Source: Symbiodinium natans (Eukaryota; Sar; Dinophyceae; Suessiales; Symbiodiniaceae). From it: DNA of 64,000 nt. The notes below the pieces were generated by a model that worked only from the letters and a program-made list of their open reading frames with translations, searched no databases and was not told the DNA's origin. Shown piece by piece: positions 51,196 to 62,757 of the stretch (position 1 is its first letter; each line of letters opens with the position of its first letter). Position numbers and translations under genes: made by a program. The stretch lies in contig CAJNDS010002209.1 in the NCBI GenBank assembly GCA_905221605.1, positions 210,164 through 274,163 of the forward strand. The letters run 5' to 3'.

Positions 51196-51505
51196 AAACC
51201 CTAAACCCCAAAACCCTAAACCCTGAACCCTAAACCCTAAACCCTAAACCCTAAACCCTAAACCCTAAACCCCACCCCGAAGGCCCAGCCCTGGGGGTGG
51301 CAGAAGGCCGAGAAGAAAAGATGTCTAGGGGAGTCTGCCCACGGTCCCTAAACCTTACATAGAAATACCCCAGAACGCTAAACCGTAATTTTCTCAGCTA
51401 CTCCAGGCCCAAAACCCTAGAACCCTGAACCCTAAACCCTAAACCCCTCACAGCATCTACGCCCTATCACAGCAAGCCCTAAACCCTAAACCCAGCTCCC
51501 AGGTT
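51196..51505 (-). repeat. CCCTAAA array and eroded continuation
   Basis: Regular 51196-51270, then irregular CCCTAAA units to 51492. A TTCAGGG/TTTAGGG tract in the opposite orientation follows at 51575-51675. Confidence 0.88.
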
Positions 51506-51797
51506 TATGAAGCTGAGCCGCGGTATGCGGGCCCTCGCGGCTCTGCCTTCGGTGCAGCAAAAGGCAGGTTTAGGGTTCAGTGCTTTTTGTTTGTTAGGGT
51601 TCAGGGTTCAGGGTTCAGGGCTCAGGGTGCAGGGCTCAGGGTTTAGAGTTTGGGTTTGGGGTTTAGGGTTCGAGGCTTCATTCAAAGCGTCGGCACAGTC
51701 TACCCCCCACTTCTGCCAAGATACGTCCTGACTCAGGCTCAGAAGATTGGCATCCTCCAGCGTCCTGCAGACATCGAGATGACCAGGCGGTTTGCAA

Positions 51798-51972
51798 GAC
51801 GTATGGGGGAGTTACGAAAATAAGGGGCCCCTAACATAGACCCCCAAATAGTAAAGTTCCCTGGTGAAACAAGTACCCCAATAATAAGGTATCCCTAAAC
51901 CCTAAACCCGAACCCTAAACCCTCAAGCCTGAACCGACCCCAATAAGGTACCCTATCATAATGTCGTAAACC
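51798..51972. mobile_element. Family J repeat interrupted by a CCCTAAA tract with target-like duplication
   Basis: Matches 337-440. ACCCCAATAATAAGGTATCCC (51875) and ACCCCAATAAGGTACCC (51937) flank about 40 bp of CCCTAAA-type repeats (51896-51936). Confidence 0.75.
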
Positions 51973-52489
51973 CCCATATGGGAAGCTCTTCAAAAACTCC
52001 GGTCCTCGAAGCCCTTCTATTTAGAGGGGTACACCAAAATGAGTCCACAAAGTGCGACAGAAGCGCGTCCCAAAGCTGGACAGGGTTTCGGGTTTGGGGT
52101 TTAGGGTTTTGGGATTTAGGGTTTAGGGTTTAGGCTTTAGGCTTTGGGATTTAGGGTTTAGGGTCTTGCTGAGCTTCTTCAAGACAAATCCGCCGACCCT
52201 GGCGGCGTGTTGGATGGGTTTGAGGAGGTGAAAACCTCCCTCTTTCCCTCCTTACCCCCCCAAAACCCCGGAAGAGGGGGGGGGGGGGTAGGGGGGGTCG
52301 GTGCACAATTTTTTCGTGGAGGACCGCGCCACCCACACAGCGTAAACAGGCGGTTCAGCACAGGGGGGTAGGGGCGCCCTCAGCAAAATCAGCGTTTTCG
52401 GCACCACCCCCCCCACCCCCCCACCCACCCACCTGTCTTTTGGCTTGAGCTTGTCCTGGTGCTACCCCCTACCCCCCCCCCAAACGTTC

Positions 52490-52720
52490 ACAGAACTCTG
52501 CCGAGCAGGCTGGGATGATCTTCGAACCATGCGAACGGGTTTAGACCTCTCAACTATGCTCCAGCGGGGTCGGCGGCTTGAGCCGGAGGCTCTTAAATTC
52601 AATCTCGGCGAGATGAGAGAAAAAGGCAAGACCGGGGCAGTTAGATGCTACAGGAACCTGGCCAAAATAGTAGGAGAGACACGTTGGGATGCTCCCACCT
52701 TTACGAACGGTCCTGAATAG
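52490..52720 (+). pseudogene. Gene-like fragment ending in a MITE
   Basis: The frame encodes WDDLRTMRTGLDLSTMLQ, a Leu/Lys/Glu-rich stretch and CYRNLAKIVGETRWD, then runs into a family D element at 52688. Its C-terminus is therefore MITE-derived and the frame is not an intact gene. No family recognised. Confidence 0.22.
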
Positions 52721-52786
52721 GGATTACAATCGGGGGTACTATAATCCCTATGAAGGAGCTTTTCGTATAAGAGGGGACATCCCAAG
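52688..52786. mobile_element. Family D element
   Basis: TTGGGATGCTCCC on the left, GAGGGGACATCCCAAG on the right, internal GGTCCTGAATAGGGATTA inverted repeat. Confidence 0.85.
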
Positions 52787-52937
52787 AGACACGACACAAA
52801 AGTGGATTTCCGGGAAAACGCCCCCTGACGCAGTAGAGGCTGCCTCGAGCCTTGTGGCCATGCTCGACCCTAAACCCCAAATCCCAAATCCCAAACCCTA
52901 AACCCACAACCCCAGAACCGGCATCACCGGGCATGAG

Positions 52938-52998
52938 CCCTAAACCCTAAACCCTAAACCCTAAACCCTAAACCCTAAACCCTAAGCCCTAAACCCGA
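52938..52998 (-). repeat. (CCCTAAA)n array
   Basis: About nine units with one CCCTAAG. Short CCCTAAA runs continue at 53128, 53426-53447 and 53480-53519 amid unique sequence without genes. Confidence 0.93.
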
Positions 52999-53817
52999 TG
53001 CGTAGAATCGCACAGTGCTGAGCAAACACGATGGCAGGGTCCTTGCTGCCTTCAAGGCAGAGCACGGGACCTTCGCAAAGTGGCTCGGGTTGAATGGCTT
53101 CCCATGTTCAGGTTTAGGGTGTAAACCCTAAACCCTAAGCCCGAAGCCTAAGCCCCAAGCCCTGAGCCCTAAGCCCCAAGCCCCAAGCCCTAAACCTATG
53201 TTGCATGTTTTGGGGAGGTAGCGCAACCCAAAAACCTACCTCCATTTGTTTTGCGGGCTAGTGCCGTAAAACCCGCCTTTATGGGTTGATACAAAGCTCT
53301 GAGGCAACCTACAACAAATGAAGCCCGCAACCCTAGGCTCTAAACCCCCATATGCCATGGCTCTGTAGCAGCTCGTTATGTAAACCCTAAACTCACTCAC
53401 TGACCTGAAGCACCAACTCTGGCATCCCAAACCCTAAACCCTAAACCTTGAACCAGAACTGGCCATGTCACTGCCTGCCCTAAACCCTAAACCCTAAACC
53501 CCAAACCCTAAACCCTAGAACCGCTCAGGGAGGGTTCCCAAAGCCCGAGCCAAAAAAAACCCTCACAGACCCTCACACCCTAAAGCCCTTGGCCTTCAGG
53601 TCCTGAATCCCTAAACACCCTTACGCCCCAACGCCCCTAAAATCCCCAACTGGGTCCTCATAGCAAGCCTGCAAATACTGAAGGTCAGCTGAAACGCTCA
53701 AAACCAGAAAAAGGCCAAAGTTTACCCAAGACTTCCAGGGATCCAATAATAAGGTTCCTCGAGCCCCGAAGGACCCCATAGGTCCCTGGAAGGATATGGC
53801 TTTAAGTTTTAAGTACT

Positions 53818-53903
53818 CCAAACCCTAAACCCTAAACCCTACACCCTAAACCCTAAACCCTAAACCCTAAACCCTAAACCCTAAACCCTAAACCCTAAGC
53901 CCT
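53818..53903 (-). repeat. (CCCTAAA)n array
   Basis: About 12 units with one CCCTACA. Confidence 0.95.
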
Positions 53904-54017
53904 ACTCCAAAAACCATGCCGTGGCGCTGCTTGCGGACACGGCGACAGCACCTGGGCTCCCAACTGACACAGCGCAACAAAAACACGTAGCCTGTTGCTT
54001 CCTTGAATGTCTTTCCG

Positions 54018-54148
54018 CGGTTTAGGGTTTAGGGTTTAGGGTTTAGGGATGTTCCCCGTATGATAGCAGTCCTTCGTAGGGATGACAACAGGGGGGTACC
54101 ATAATCCCCCTATTGAAGAGCTGATAGTTTACGGGGGCAACATCCCAA
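54018..54148. mobile_element. TTTAGGG array abutting a family D element
   Basis: Four TTTAGGG units (54021-54047) run straight into GATGTTCCCCGTATGATAG. The right end GGGGGCAACATCCCAA closes the element at 54148. Confidence 0.85.
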
Positions 54149-54448
54149 AATGTCTTACTTAAAATATCAAGCCTCAGCCTAAACAGCAAAGGACAGGATG
54201 AACCAGGGCACCACCCTCAACCCTGAACAATATTGCCTCAACCTAACCTCAGAATGAAGGACCCTGAACCCCAACCCTAAAACTGCTTCATTGTTGGGCT
54301 ACAGTAAACAAGAAACTGAATTTATAGCCAAGAAGGACCCAGAAAACCCTAAAGCCTAAACCCCCGAAAAACCGAAACCCTGAACTCCAAGCCCTAAACA
54401 CCCAAACCCAAACTCCCCCAAACCCCAAACCCTCACACCCTACAACCC

Positions 54449-54490
54449 TAACCCCCCCCCCCCCCCAAAAAAAAAAAAAAAAAAAAAAAA
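54449..54490. repeat. C17-A24 homopolymer junction
   Basis: A poly-C run passes directly into poly-A. The same C-to-A junction recurs at 16913, 49095 and 50604. Confidence 0.97.
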
Positions 54491-54504
54491 CTTGGCGCCA
54501 CGAA

Positions 54505-55003
54505 AGCCCCAAGCCCTATACCCTAAACAATAAACTCCTAAACCCTAAGCCCGAAACCCTAAACTCCTACACCCTAAACCCTAAACTCCTAAACTCTAAG
54601 CCCGAAACCCTAAACTCCTACACCCTAAACCCTAAACTCCCAAACCCTAAACCCCAAACCCCAAAACCCCAAATCCCAAACCCAAAAACCTGAACCCTAA
54701 ACTCCTAAACACTAATCCCCAAACCCTAATTAAACCCTAAACCCTAAACCCTAAACCCTAAACCCTAAACCCTAAACCCTAAACCCTAAACCCTAAACCC
54801 TAAACCCTCCCAAGGCGCCACTGCCGCGCCGCGGCCCATGCGCAGTCGCAACTCCGGGTGGCGGAGAGGAAGCTGGGCCTGACAGGGGGGGTTTAGGGTT
54901 TAGGGTTTGGGGTTTAGTGTTTAGGGTTTAGGGTTTAGGGTTTGGGGTTTAGTGTTTAGGGTTTAGGGTTTAGGGTTTAGGGTTTGGGGTTTGGGGTTTG
55001 GGG
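54505..55003. repeat. Capped unit with long irregular left arm
   Basis: C-strand units 54505-54807 (CCCTAAACTCCTA variants, then 11 perfect units), GC-rich spacer 54808-54889, G-strand 54890-55003 mixing TTTAGGG, TTTGGGG and TTTAGTG. Confidence 0.93.
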
Positions 55004-55133
55004 TTGCGGATTGTTCATGTCAGCAGGGGCTTGCGGTTTCGGATTTGGGTTTAGGGCCTATTTTCGATCTCTGATATGGTGACTTGGGTGGGGATGGTTC
55101 GGGCCATAGCGTAGTACAAGATCTATAGGGCTT

Positions 55134-55266
55134 GTTTGGAGGTTCAGGCTACTTATAACCCAAATTAGAACTGTACTTATTATAAGCCCCCGAAGACCCC
55201 TAAGTCCTCTAAGTAGGTGACAAGTGGACACAATTGCGGTGAGAAGTACCCATGAACCTCCAGGTA
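55134..55266. mobile_element. Family A element
   Basis: TTTGGAGGTTCAGGCTACTT on the left, AGTACCCATGAACCTCCAGG on the right. Confidence 0.88.
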
Positions 55267-55404
55267 CAGGGTGTATCACTTAGAGGCTTATCACCTTAAA
55301 CCCTAAACCCTAAACCCTAAAGCAAACCTCTACCGTGAGCCCTGACCCCTGACCTAGAACCTGACGAACTGCCGGGCTGTAGGGGTGAGTGCAGTTAGAC
55401 AAAG

Positions 55405-55500
55405 GTTTAGGGTTTAGGGTTTGGGGTTTGGGGTTTAGATGGTTAGGGTTTAGGGTTCACCCTAAGCCCTGAACCCGAACCTAACCCTTTGAACCCTAAA
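55405..55500. repeat. Head-to-head junction TTTAGGG|CCCTAAG
   Basis: G-strand units run to 55458 and after TTCA become C-strand units, the same junction sequence as at 18044. Confidence 0.85.
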
Positions 55501-55865
55501 CTGCCCTCGGAATCCTATGGAGAAACCTATGAAACCCTATACCTCAAAGACTGCCTCCAACACAGGGCTGGCCGGGAGTCCTTCGCAAACAGGGCGCTGC
55601 ACGTTCTTTTAGGGTCTGTAGGGTTATACCCTTGGGCTCAAAATAGCCCCAGACACCTTCTGTAAGAAGGCTTCTTGGCCCAACACCCTAAAATACGAGG
55701 CCTTAGAGCCTTCGGGTTCTAGGCTTCACAGGATTTAGCATCTAGATCCCAGAGCATCCTAACTCGTTTCTTTAAGTGAATCTCCAGCCCCTAAAAGCGG
55801 AGAAAGAACACCCACTCTCCACCGGGTGGATAGAAGGACTTGGGCATCCGTGGAAGGTTCAAAGC

Positions 55866-56180
55866 CTGGACCCTAAACCCGACACCCTAAACCCTAAACC
55901 CTAAACCCTAAACCCCAAGCCCTAAGACCTGAAGGGTTTAGGGTTTAGGGTTTAGGGTTTAGGGTTTAGGGTTTAGGGTTTAGGGTTTAGGGTTTGACCC
56001 TAAACCCTGCAACTGCGGGTTCCTGAAAACCCGCCCGGCTCGCGCGAGAGCTCCACAAGGAGGAGGTCCGTATGAGGGCAGAACCTGCCCGAAGCGCGGG
56101 TGCACTCTGAGAAAGGGTTTAGGGTTTAGGGTTTAGGGTTTAGGGTTTAGGCTTTAGGCTTTAGGCTTTAGGGTTTAGAA
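55866..56180. repeat. CCCTAAA - short gap - TTTAGGG - CCCTAAA junction, spacer, TTTAGGG
   Basis: C-strand 55866-55928, G-strand 55936-55991, a head-to-head switch at about 55993, GC-rich spacer 56010-56114, G-strand 56115-56180 with TTTAGGC variants. Confidence 0.92.
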
Positions 56181-56446
56181 CGAAGACAAGAACCATAGCA
56201 TAAGGACCCTAAACTGAGGCCTTTAGGGTTTGGGGTTTAGGGTTTAGGTTTTAGGGTTGTAAGGTCTCGGTATCAAGATGTTGGGAGGGCGAAGCTTGGA
56301 GTGCCTGTACCCGAAACCCCTTTAGGGCTTTTGGGGCTCCGGGACTCTCAGAAGGCTCTGTGGGATCCCCTCAAAAACGTGCCTTCGAGCCGCAGATAAA
56401 ACCACAGGACAACCTCGCCCAATCGCAAGATTCTAAACTCCCCTAA

Positions 56447-56665
56447 GCCCTAAACCCTAAACCCTAAACCCTAAACCCTAAAAGCCCTAAACCCTACGAG
56501 TACCACCGCCTCAAAGTGAGGCGGAGTGCTTGGCCCGGCGTGAGAAAGGGCAGCTTCGTGCTGTTCAGCTGCTGCCACCTCGGCTGCATGCGGTTGAGGG
56601 ATGCAGGGTTTGGGGTTTAGGGTTTAGGGTTTAGGAGTTTAGGGTTTAGGGCTTAGGCTTTAGGG
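56447..56665. repeat. Capped unit: CCCTAAA - 112 bp spacer - TTTAGGG
   Basis: C-strand 56447-56497, GC-rich spacer 56498-56609, G-strand 56610-56665. Confidence 0.93.
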
Positions 56666-57300
56666 TCTTGCATTTGTTAGAGGCCATTCTTCCGCAACTT
56701 AGGGGCATAGAGGCAATTTGGCGAACGCTAATAGCTGCCAGCTGCCACTCGTGCTGCCACAAGTGTCCGAAGGTGTGAACCTGCCATGCGGGTTGACCAG
56801 CGTAGTCACTATCCTGAAACTTGCTGGACCCAGGAATGGGAAGTGTCCCGATGCTGATGCTGGAACATGGCCCGGGCTGCTTTGAAGGTGAGCCAGTGGC
56901 ACCCGCGCTCTGTCAGGCCCAGGAGAAGACTCTCCATGATAGTTCCCTTGTTGCAGTGTTTCAAGGGTATTCAGGGGCCTTTTCAAGGATTTGGAGAGGG
57001 TTTTTGGGATATCTTCAGGATATACTGATTAGGGTGCCTGAGGACTTTTGGGGCTTTGAGGGCATCCGGATTCTTGGTCTTAAGGCATGCCTGCTCCGCA
57101 CCTGCGCAAACCCTGAGCCACAAAACCTCAAGCCTGATCCTCAGACAACCATGACCCCTCAGCAATCGCCGATAAGCTCCCCAAAAGCTGCCTCAGCCGA
57201 TTAAACCCAAAGCTCCTACATAAATCCTAAGCCCTAAACCCTAAAGTGGGGCCGTGTAAGTACAAATTTCTATCAGCAAATACATAGAACGAAATACTAC

Positions 57301-57573
57301 GAATCAACCCAAGCCCTAAACCCTGGCCCTAAAGCCTAGCCCTAAACCCTAGCCCTAAACCCTAGCCCTAAACCCTAAACACCAAAAAAGAGAAGTGGGT
57401 ACAGGCTAGGGCTTCTGGCCACTCCCCGCCCGCTGCACAGACGAGGCCAAGCAGAACATCACCTGGGGGGTCAGGGGGACTTAGGGTTGAACTAGCCATA
57501 GCCATATCCTTGCCTGGGGTTTAGGGTTTAGGGTTTAGGGTTTAGGGTTTAGGGTTTAGGGTTTAGGGTTTAG
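57301..57573. repeat. Capped unit with CCCTAAACCCTAGC variant arm
   Basis: The C-strand arm repeats a 13-14-mer (CCCTAAACCCTAG) four times. GC-rich spacer 57386-57516. G-strand 57517-57573, eight perfect units. Confidence 0.92.
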
Positions 57574-57822
57574 GGACCTAAATATGGGGCCCGTATAGGG
57601 GCTCGAGCAACCTTATTGTCGGGTCCTCGGAAGTATAGGGTAGGGTTTAATCGGCTTTCATCGGGCTTCATCGAGCTGTTAGAAGGGTTCACCAGGGTCT
57701 TAATAGGGTCCACGTGGGTGCTTCCCAAATTAGGGCGGCATGCCTTCTATACCCCATATAGAAAAAGAGATCCTGCAGGGTATCCGAACCCACCCTAAAC
57801 CCTAAACCCTAAACCCTAAACC
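57574..57822. other. Unique segment ending in a short CCCTAAA array
   Basis: No gene recognised. A 60-codon frame (57616-57798) has no supporting feature. CCCTAAA units at 57793-57822. Confidence 0.5.
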
Positions 57823-57999
57823 CAGAGGAAAGGTTTTGGGATTCTGGGATTTCATGCTTCGAGGCTTGTAAGGCTTTGGGGGGTTGTAAGCCTTAGGGTT
57901 CAGGGTTTAACCTGCAAAGCACAGAAACAGTTTTGTGTGAATTGCAAGCAAGAAAGAGTGCAGGGCAAAGCCCAATACCCTGAGCCACGAACCGAAAAC

Positions 58000-58590
58000 C
58001 CAAAGACCCTGAACCCTCAAACCTTAAAACCCTACACCCAAAGACCCTAAACCCCAAAACCCTAAACCCGAAGACCCCAACACCCTGAACCGCAGACCCA
58101 AGAAGGCCCCCACCCGAAACCCTAAACCCCAAACCCTAAACCCTAAACCCTCAACCCTCAACCCCCAACCCTAAACCCTAAACCCTAAACCCTCAACCCT
58201 AAACTCAGAGCGTCACAGCCGGATCTGGGCGTGCTCCCCTCGAGAAGCAAGCGAAGTGAGCAGGGAACCTGCGTTTTGGGGTTTAGGGTTTAGGGTTTAG
58301 GGGTTTAGGGTTTAGGGTTTGGGGTTTAGGGTTTGGGGTTTGGGGTTTAGGGTTTAGGGGTTTAGGGTTTGGGGTTTAGGGTTTGGGGTTTAGGGTTTTG
58401 GGGTTTGGGGTTTGGAGTTTAGGGGTTTAGGGGTTTAGGGGTTTAGGGGTTTAGGGGTTCAGGGGTTTTGGGGTTTAGGGGTTTCGGGGTTTAGGGGTTT
58501 AGGGGCTTGGGGGCTTAGGGGTTTAGGGGTTTAGGGGCTTAGGGGCTTAGGGGTTTAGGGGTTTAGGGGTTTCGGGGTTTAGGGTTTAGG
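58000..58590. repeat. Capped unit with very long TTTAGGGG/TTTGGGG right arm
   Basis: C-strand units 58000-58205, GC-rich spacer 58206-58275, then about 310 bp of G-strand units in which 8-mers (TTTAGGGG) dominate from about 58415. Confidence 0.94.
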
Positions 58591-58844
58591 GTGAAGGTTT
58601 TGGGGGTTGAAGGCATTAGGGTTTAAGGGGTCTGTAGTGTGGCAAGGGTTGAATGGGGGCTTCAGGGCTCAAGGATTTCGAGGGCTTCGGGGTTTAAGGC
58701 CTTAAGGGTTTTGAGGATTTACGGGTTTTGGGGTTCATGGCTTCAGGCTTTTTAGTGCCTTGACAGAACCCGGTTCCATTCCTCTTAGTAGGGACTTAAG
58801 TGGCGCATTGCATCTCCTAACTGCATGACCTTTAGCTGCGACCC

Positions 58845-59078
58845 ATGGCGATGCAGATGGTCAGTGAAGGGACATGTTCACAGGCGACCTCCCTCCACCC
58901 CTCTCCGCCCCGTGCACCACGCGCGAAACCCTATGTACATCCCAACAAAGCAGAAGCAACTGCAGAACACTTCCGCTGCCTCCAGCGTCTCTGTGCAGAC
59001 GACTGCCTGCAGGAAGTTCAAGGATTCAGAGATTTTTGGCCTTTGGGGCCGTTTTGGGAGTCTAAGGTTCTAGGATAA
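58845..59078 (+). pseudogene. Gene-like scrap, possible J-domain relic
   Basis: One frame contains VHPNKAEATAEHFRCLQRL, resembling the HPDK loop and helix III of DnaJ proteins (HPDKN...AT..F..LQ.A). The HPD motif is altered to HPN, and the following residues do not continue the domain. Three overlapping frames are open here, so coding status is doubtful. Confidence 0.22.
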
Positions 59079-59759
59079 GGATTTAGGGGCCGCCGTAAGG
59101 TTGCACAGGGCAGGCATCTTCTGTTTATGAAGATCCACATAGCTCGCAACTAAGGAGAGTAGACCGTAACTTAACTTGTGTAGGGTTTAGGGGTTTATGG
59201 AACGCGTTATAAGAACAACAACTCCTATGACACTGGATGGCCAAACAAGCAAGCAGGTTGAAACAAGTGCAGACGGCTGATGCCGGGCAACACCAAACTC
59301 AGCGTGTTGCGTATACGGGCTTTGATTCCTCTCAAGCGCCCACCCTGAAACCCCCCACGTGTGTGAGAAACAATCTAAACCGCGAGGCTGGCGTTGAATG
59401 AAAACGACCCACGATCTGCACCAACCCGTGACACATGGATCCTGCACGATGGTCATTTATTTTCTTGATTGTAGTTTCAGGGTCATGGAAGAATCCTTAC
59501 TGCCCAAGGTCCCGAAACCCCAACAGCCTAGAAGACCCTAAACACTTAAACCCGAATACCCTAATACCCTAAACGCTAAAGCCTGAGGCCTAAACCCGAA
59601 AAAAAGCAGGACTTCAGAAACGCCTGAGCCCTGAGCGTGTGTTTGGCTTAAGGCTCAGGATCGGAAACCCCGAAGTCTTCAAAACCTTTGGCTTTGGGGG
59701 TCTTTGGGCTGTAGGGTTTAGACTTTAGGGTTTACATGTAGGCGAGGGTTAAAGCCTCC
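59079..59759. other. Unique segment, no gene recognised
   Basis: An 89-codon minus-strand frame (59187-59456) shows no family motif. Scattered CCCTAAA-like units 59510-59600. Confidence 0.45.
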
Positions 59760-60320
59760 CTTAGGGTTTAGGGTTTGGGGTTGGGGGTTTAGGGTTTAGG
59801 GTTTAGGGAATAAAAATCTTAAGAACAGGGCTAGGGCTCGTCTTGCCCCAAACCCTTCTTCAACCCTTGCAGCCTGAAAGGCTTCAATGAAGCCTTTGGA
59901 AAGCCAGTGGAAACCCTAAACCCTAAACCATAAACCCTAAACCCTAGACCCTAAACCCTAAACCCTAAACCCTAAACCCTAAACCCTGCCTCCTCCAGGG
60001 CAACAGCCGCGGACTTCTCCCGGAGCAGGGCGGCCCCACAGCCCGTGACGAAGCGAGGCATCTGTGGAAAGGTGTCGGGTTCAGGGTTTGGAAGTGCAAG
60101 GCTGGCTGATAACCCTAAACCCTAAACCCTAAACCCTAAACCCTAAACCCTAAACCCTGAACCCTACAAACCCTGAACCCTAGAAATATAAAGCCCAAGC
60201 CCCATCGGGTTTAGGGCTTCCCCTGAAACTCCCCAAGTGCCTCCCGTTGCCGGGGGGGGGGGGGGGGGGGCCGAAACCCTCAACCCTAAACCCTAAACCC
60301 TAAACCAGGGTGAACCCTAA
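59760..60320. repeat. TTTAGGG units, then several CCCTAAA arrays
   Basis: G-strand 59760-59808. C-strand 59911-59988, 60112-60180 and 60276-60308. A G18 run lies at 60253-60270. Confidence 0.92.
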
Positions 60321-60419
60321 ACTGGGGTGGGGGCTCTACTCTGCTGCCCTGAATCCCCAACCCTATAGACTTGTCTGCTTTGCGGGGTATGTAAGGGAAG
60401 TCTGACCCCTACGGAGGGT

Positions 60420-60890
60420 TGAGGGTTTAGGGCTTAGAGTTTAGGTTTAGGGTTTAGGGTTTAGGGTTGAGGGTTGAGGGTTGAGGGTTTAGGGTTCAGG
60501 GTTCAGGGTTGAGACTTTAGGGTTGATTCATTAAGGGAGATGGCGAGAGGGGAAGCTGGATTTGTAGGGTCGAGCATTCAGGGTACCTCATAGGCCTGGT
60601 CCCTTTTGGGGTTCCCTAAGACTCGGCCTCAATTTGGGTTTAGGGTTTAGGGTTTAGGGTTTAGGGTTTAGGGTTTAGGGTTTAGGGTTTAGGGTTTAGG
60701 GTTTAGGGTTTAGGGTTTAGGGTTTAGGGTCTAGGGTTTAGGGTTTAGGGGAACCCCAACATGGCAGAGCTCTGGACCGCTTCTCTGCAGTCAATTGGGA
60801 GAGTGCAGTGCTTATAGGGCTTAGGGCTTAGGGTTTAGGGTTTAGGGTTTAGGGTTTAGGGTTTAGGGTTTAGGGTTTAGGATTTAGGGT
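60420..60890 (+). repeat. TTTAGGG arrays
   Basis: Degenerate 60420-60515 (TTGAGGG variants), near-perfect 60636-60749 (about 16 units), and 60815-60890 after a 65 bp unique gap. Confidence 0.95.
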
Positions 60891-61061
60891 CCCCAACCCC
60901 CCCCATGCCCAGTCGAAAGGGTACCTGTTTCGAGGTGCCGTAGAGGAGATCTGGAGGCTACGACACCCTACACCCTAAACTGGGCACGGGCCTTGCTGGG
61001 CTTTGCGACGACCAGACGTGTGGCTTGAACGGAGATTTCGCCGCAGGTGCTCAATGCCTCG

Positions 61062-61112
61062 AACCCTAAACCCTAAACCCTAAACCCTAAACCCTAAACC
61101 CTAAACCCTAAA
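61062..61112 (-). repeat. (CCCTAAA)n array
   Basis: Seven perfect units. The left flank AATGCCTCGA and right flank GAAGCCTCGG are weakly alike. Confidence 0.95.
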
Positions 61113-61368
61113 CAAGTGAAGCCTCGGCCATTGAGCCAGGGCTGCTGCCTTCGACCCTTCAAACCAGTCCAGGTGCACCTGCTTCACGCGTGCACAGCCT
61201 CATGGCACGCCTTGAAAGCCTTGGAATGTATGTGGCCGTCTTCGGCTCGCCGGCAAAAACCCTAAACCCTCAACCCTCAACCCAGTTCAGGGTGGGAACT
61301 AGGACCCGAAGCCTACAACTGCCCGCCCGGAACCCCATCACCAAACCACCATCTTCCTGGTTCTTCGC

Positions 61369-61476
61369 AGGAATGAGGGAATGAAGTACCCTATATAATG
61401 CCCTAAATGGGGTGTGTGGTTTTTGTGATATATTATATGACGTACGTAAATTGATTCTCTCATTCCCTAGTGAGAG
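61369..61476. mobile_element. Family B-like inverted-repeat element
   Basis: GAATGAGGGAATGAAGTACCC on the left mirrors TTCTCTCATTCCCTAGTG on the right. The AT-rich centre resembles that of 1434-1567. Confidence 0.65.
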
Positions 61477-61593
61477 CCAGGGGGTAATTGGGCTTAGGGG
61501 CTTGCAACAGTTTAGATTTAGCCTTAGCCTCAAACCCTTAAGCCTCCACCACAGCTCAGGGTGTAAGTTATTTAGGCGTGCTGAGGGTTAAAC

Positions 61594-61885
61594 CTAAACC
61601 CTAAACCCTAAACCCTAAACCCTAAACCCTAAACCCTAAACCCTAAGCCCTCAATTGCAGCTCCTTTTTAAAGGGGTACCGAAGTGTATGGTTAAGGCAA
61701 GACGATGAGGGCCTTAGGCACGCCAAAAGGAAAGGGGTCCAAGTAGGTCTTAGGGGTGGACCGGGGGGATGCTGAGGGTTTAGGGCTTTGGGGCTTAGGG
61801 TTTGGGGTTTAGGGTTTGGGTTTTGGGGGTTAGGGTTTGGGGTTTAGGGTTTAGGGTTTAGGGTTTAGGGCTTAGGGTTTACGGG
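61594..61885. repeat. CCCTAAA array, unique spacer, TTTAGGG/TTTGGGG array
   Basis: C-strand 61594-61648, spacer to 61774, G-strand 61775-61885. Confidence 0.92.
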
Positions 61886-62500
61886 GGTCGGGACCCACCT
61901 GGACCTCCTGGCCGTGGAAGGGCCTGATGGAGGGCTTTAGCTTGGAAGGTTTTGGGATGATGTTATACGGGTGTGGCTTGAGGGGCTTAGGGTGTAGGGT
62001 TTAGGGTTTAGGGTTAGGACGAGGAGACGCCCCAAATACCTGCAAGCTGCACCTTGAGGGGCTACTTCGGGGATGGTGGAAGGGAATCGGCTTCGGGTGT
62101 AGCCACTCCAACATTTCTTTCCCCCCGGTCAAGGTGCAGAAGCAAAGGCAACAAACAACAGTGACATCAGGACCCCAAACCCTAAACCCTAAACCCTAAC
62201 CCTAAACCCTAAACCCGAAACCCAAAGCTTCCTCCACGTAGAGCCCAGACAAGGAGAAGGGTTTAGGGCCTTAGGGTTTGGGTTTGGGGCTTGGGATATA
62301 TGGTTTAAGGTTTAGGGCTGAGGTTCTCCTCAGATCTTTGGTCCCCGAACCCTAAACCCTAAATCCTAAACCCTGAACCCCAAACCCTAAAACCTAAACC
62401 CCAAAGCCTAAACCCTAAACCCTAAACCCCAAACCCTAAACTCACCCAACTCCGCCACCGCCTACACAAACATCGGGTTTAGGGTTTAGGGTTTAGGGCC
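61886..62500. repeat. Short alternating telomeric tracts around GC-rich pieces
   Basis: G-strand 61990-62015, C-strand 62172-62222, C-strand with CCCCAAA 62347-62440, G-strand 62474-62500. No gene recognised. Confidence 0.8.
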
Positions 62501-62547
62501 AAGGGGATATAAGCATCAGACAGACAGACGCAGCAGTAAATCACAAA

Positions 62548-62659
62548 CTTGGTAGCCCAGTCATCATATTATGATAAGGGCACCCTTTGTGGGGTTGGCT
62601 ACCTTATAAGGGAACCTTGAACGAAAAAAAGGGAAAAGTGTGCCACCGGGCTACCAAGA
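62548..62659. mobile_element. Family E element
   Basis: CTTGGTAGCCCAGTC on the left, CCACCGGGCTACCAAG on the right, internal AAGGGCACCCTTTG and TTATAAGGGAACCTTGAACG. Confidence 0.9.
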
Positions 62660-62757
62660 GAATGAATGCAACGAGCAAAACGCCCGCTGCCTGTCAAAAG
62701 AGGCGAGGGCCGGATCGCAAGCAACCTGCAACGTGACCACCTGGGATGCTGATTCTG

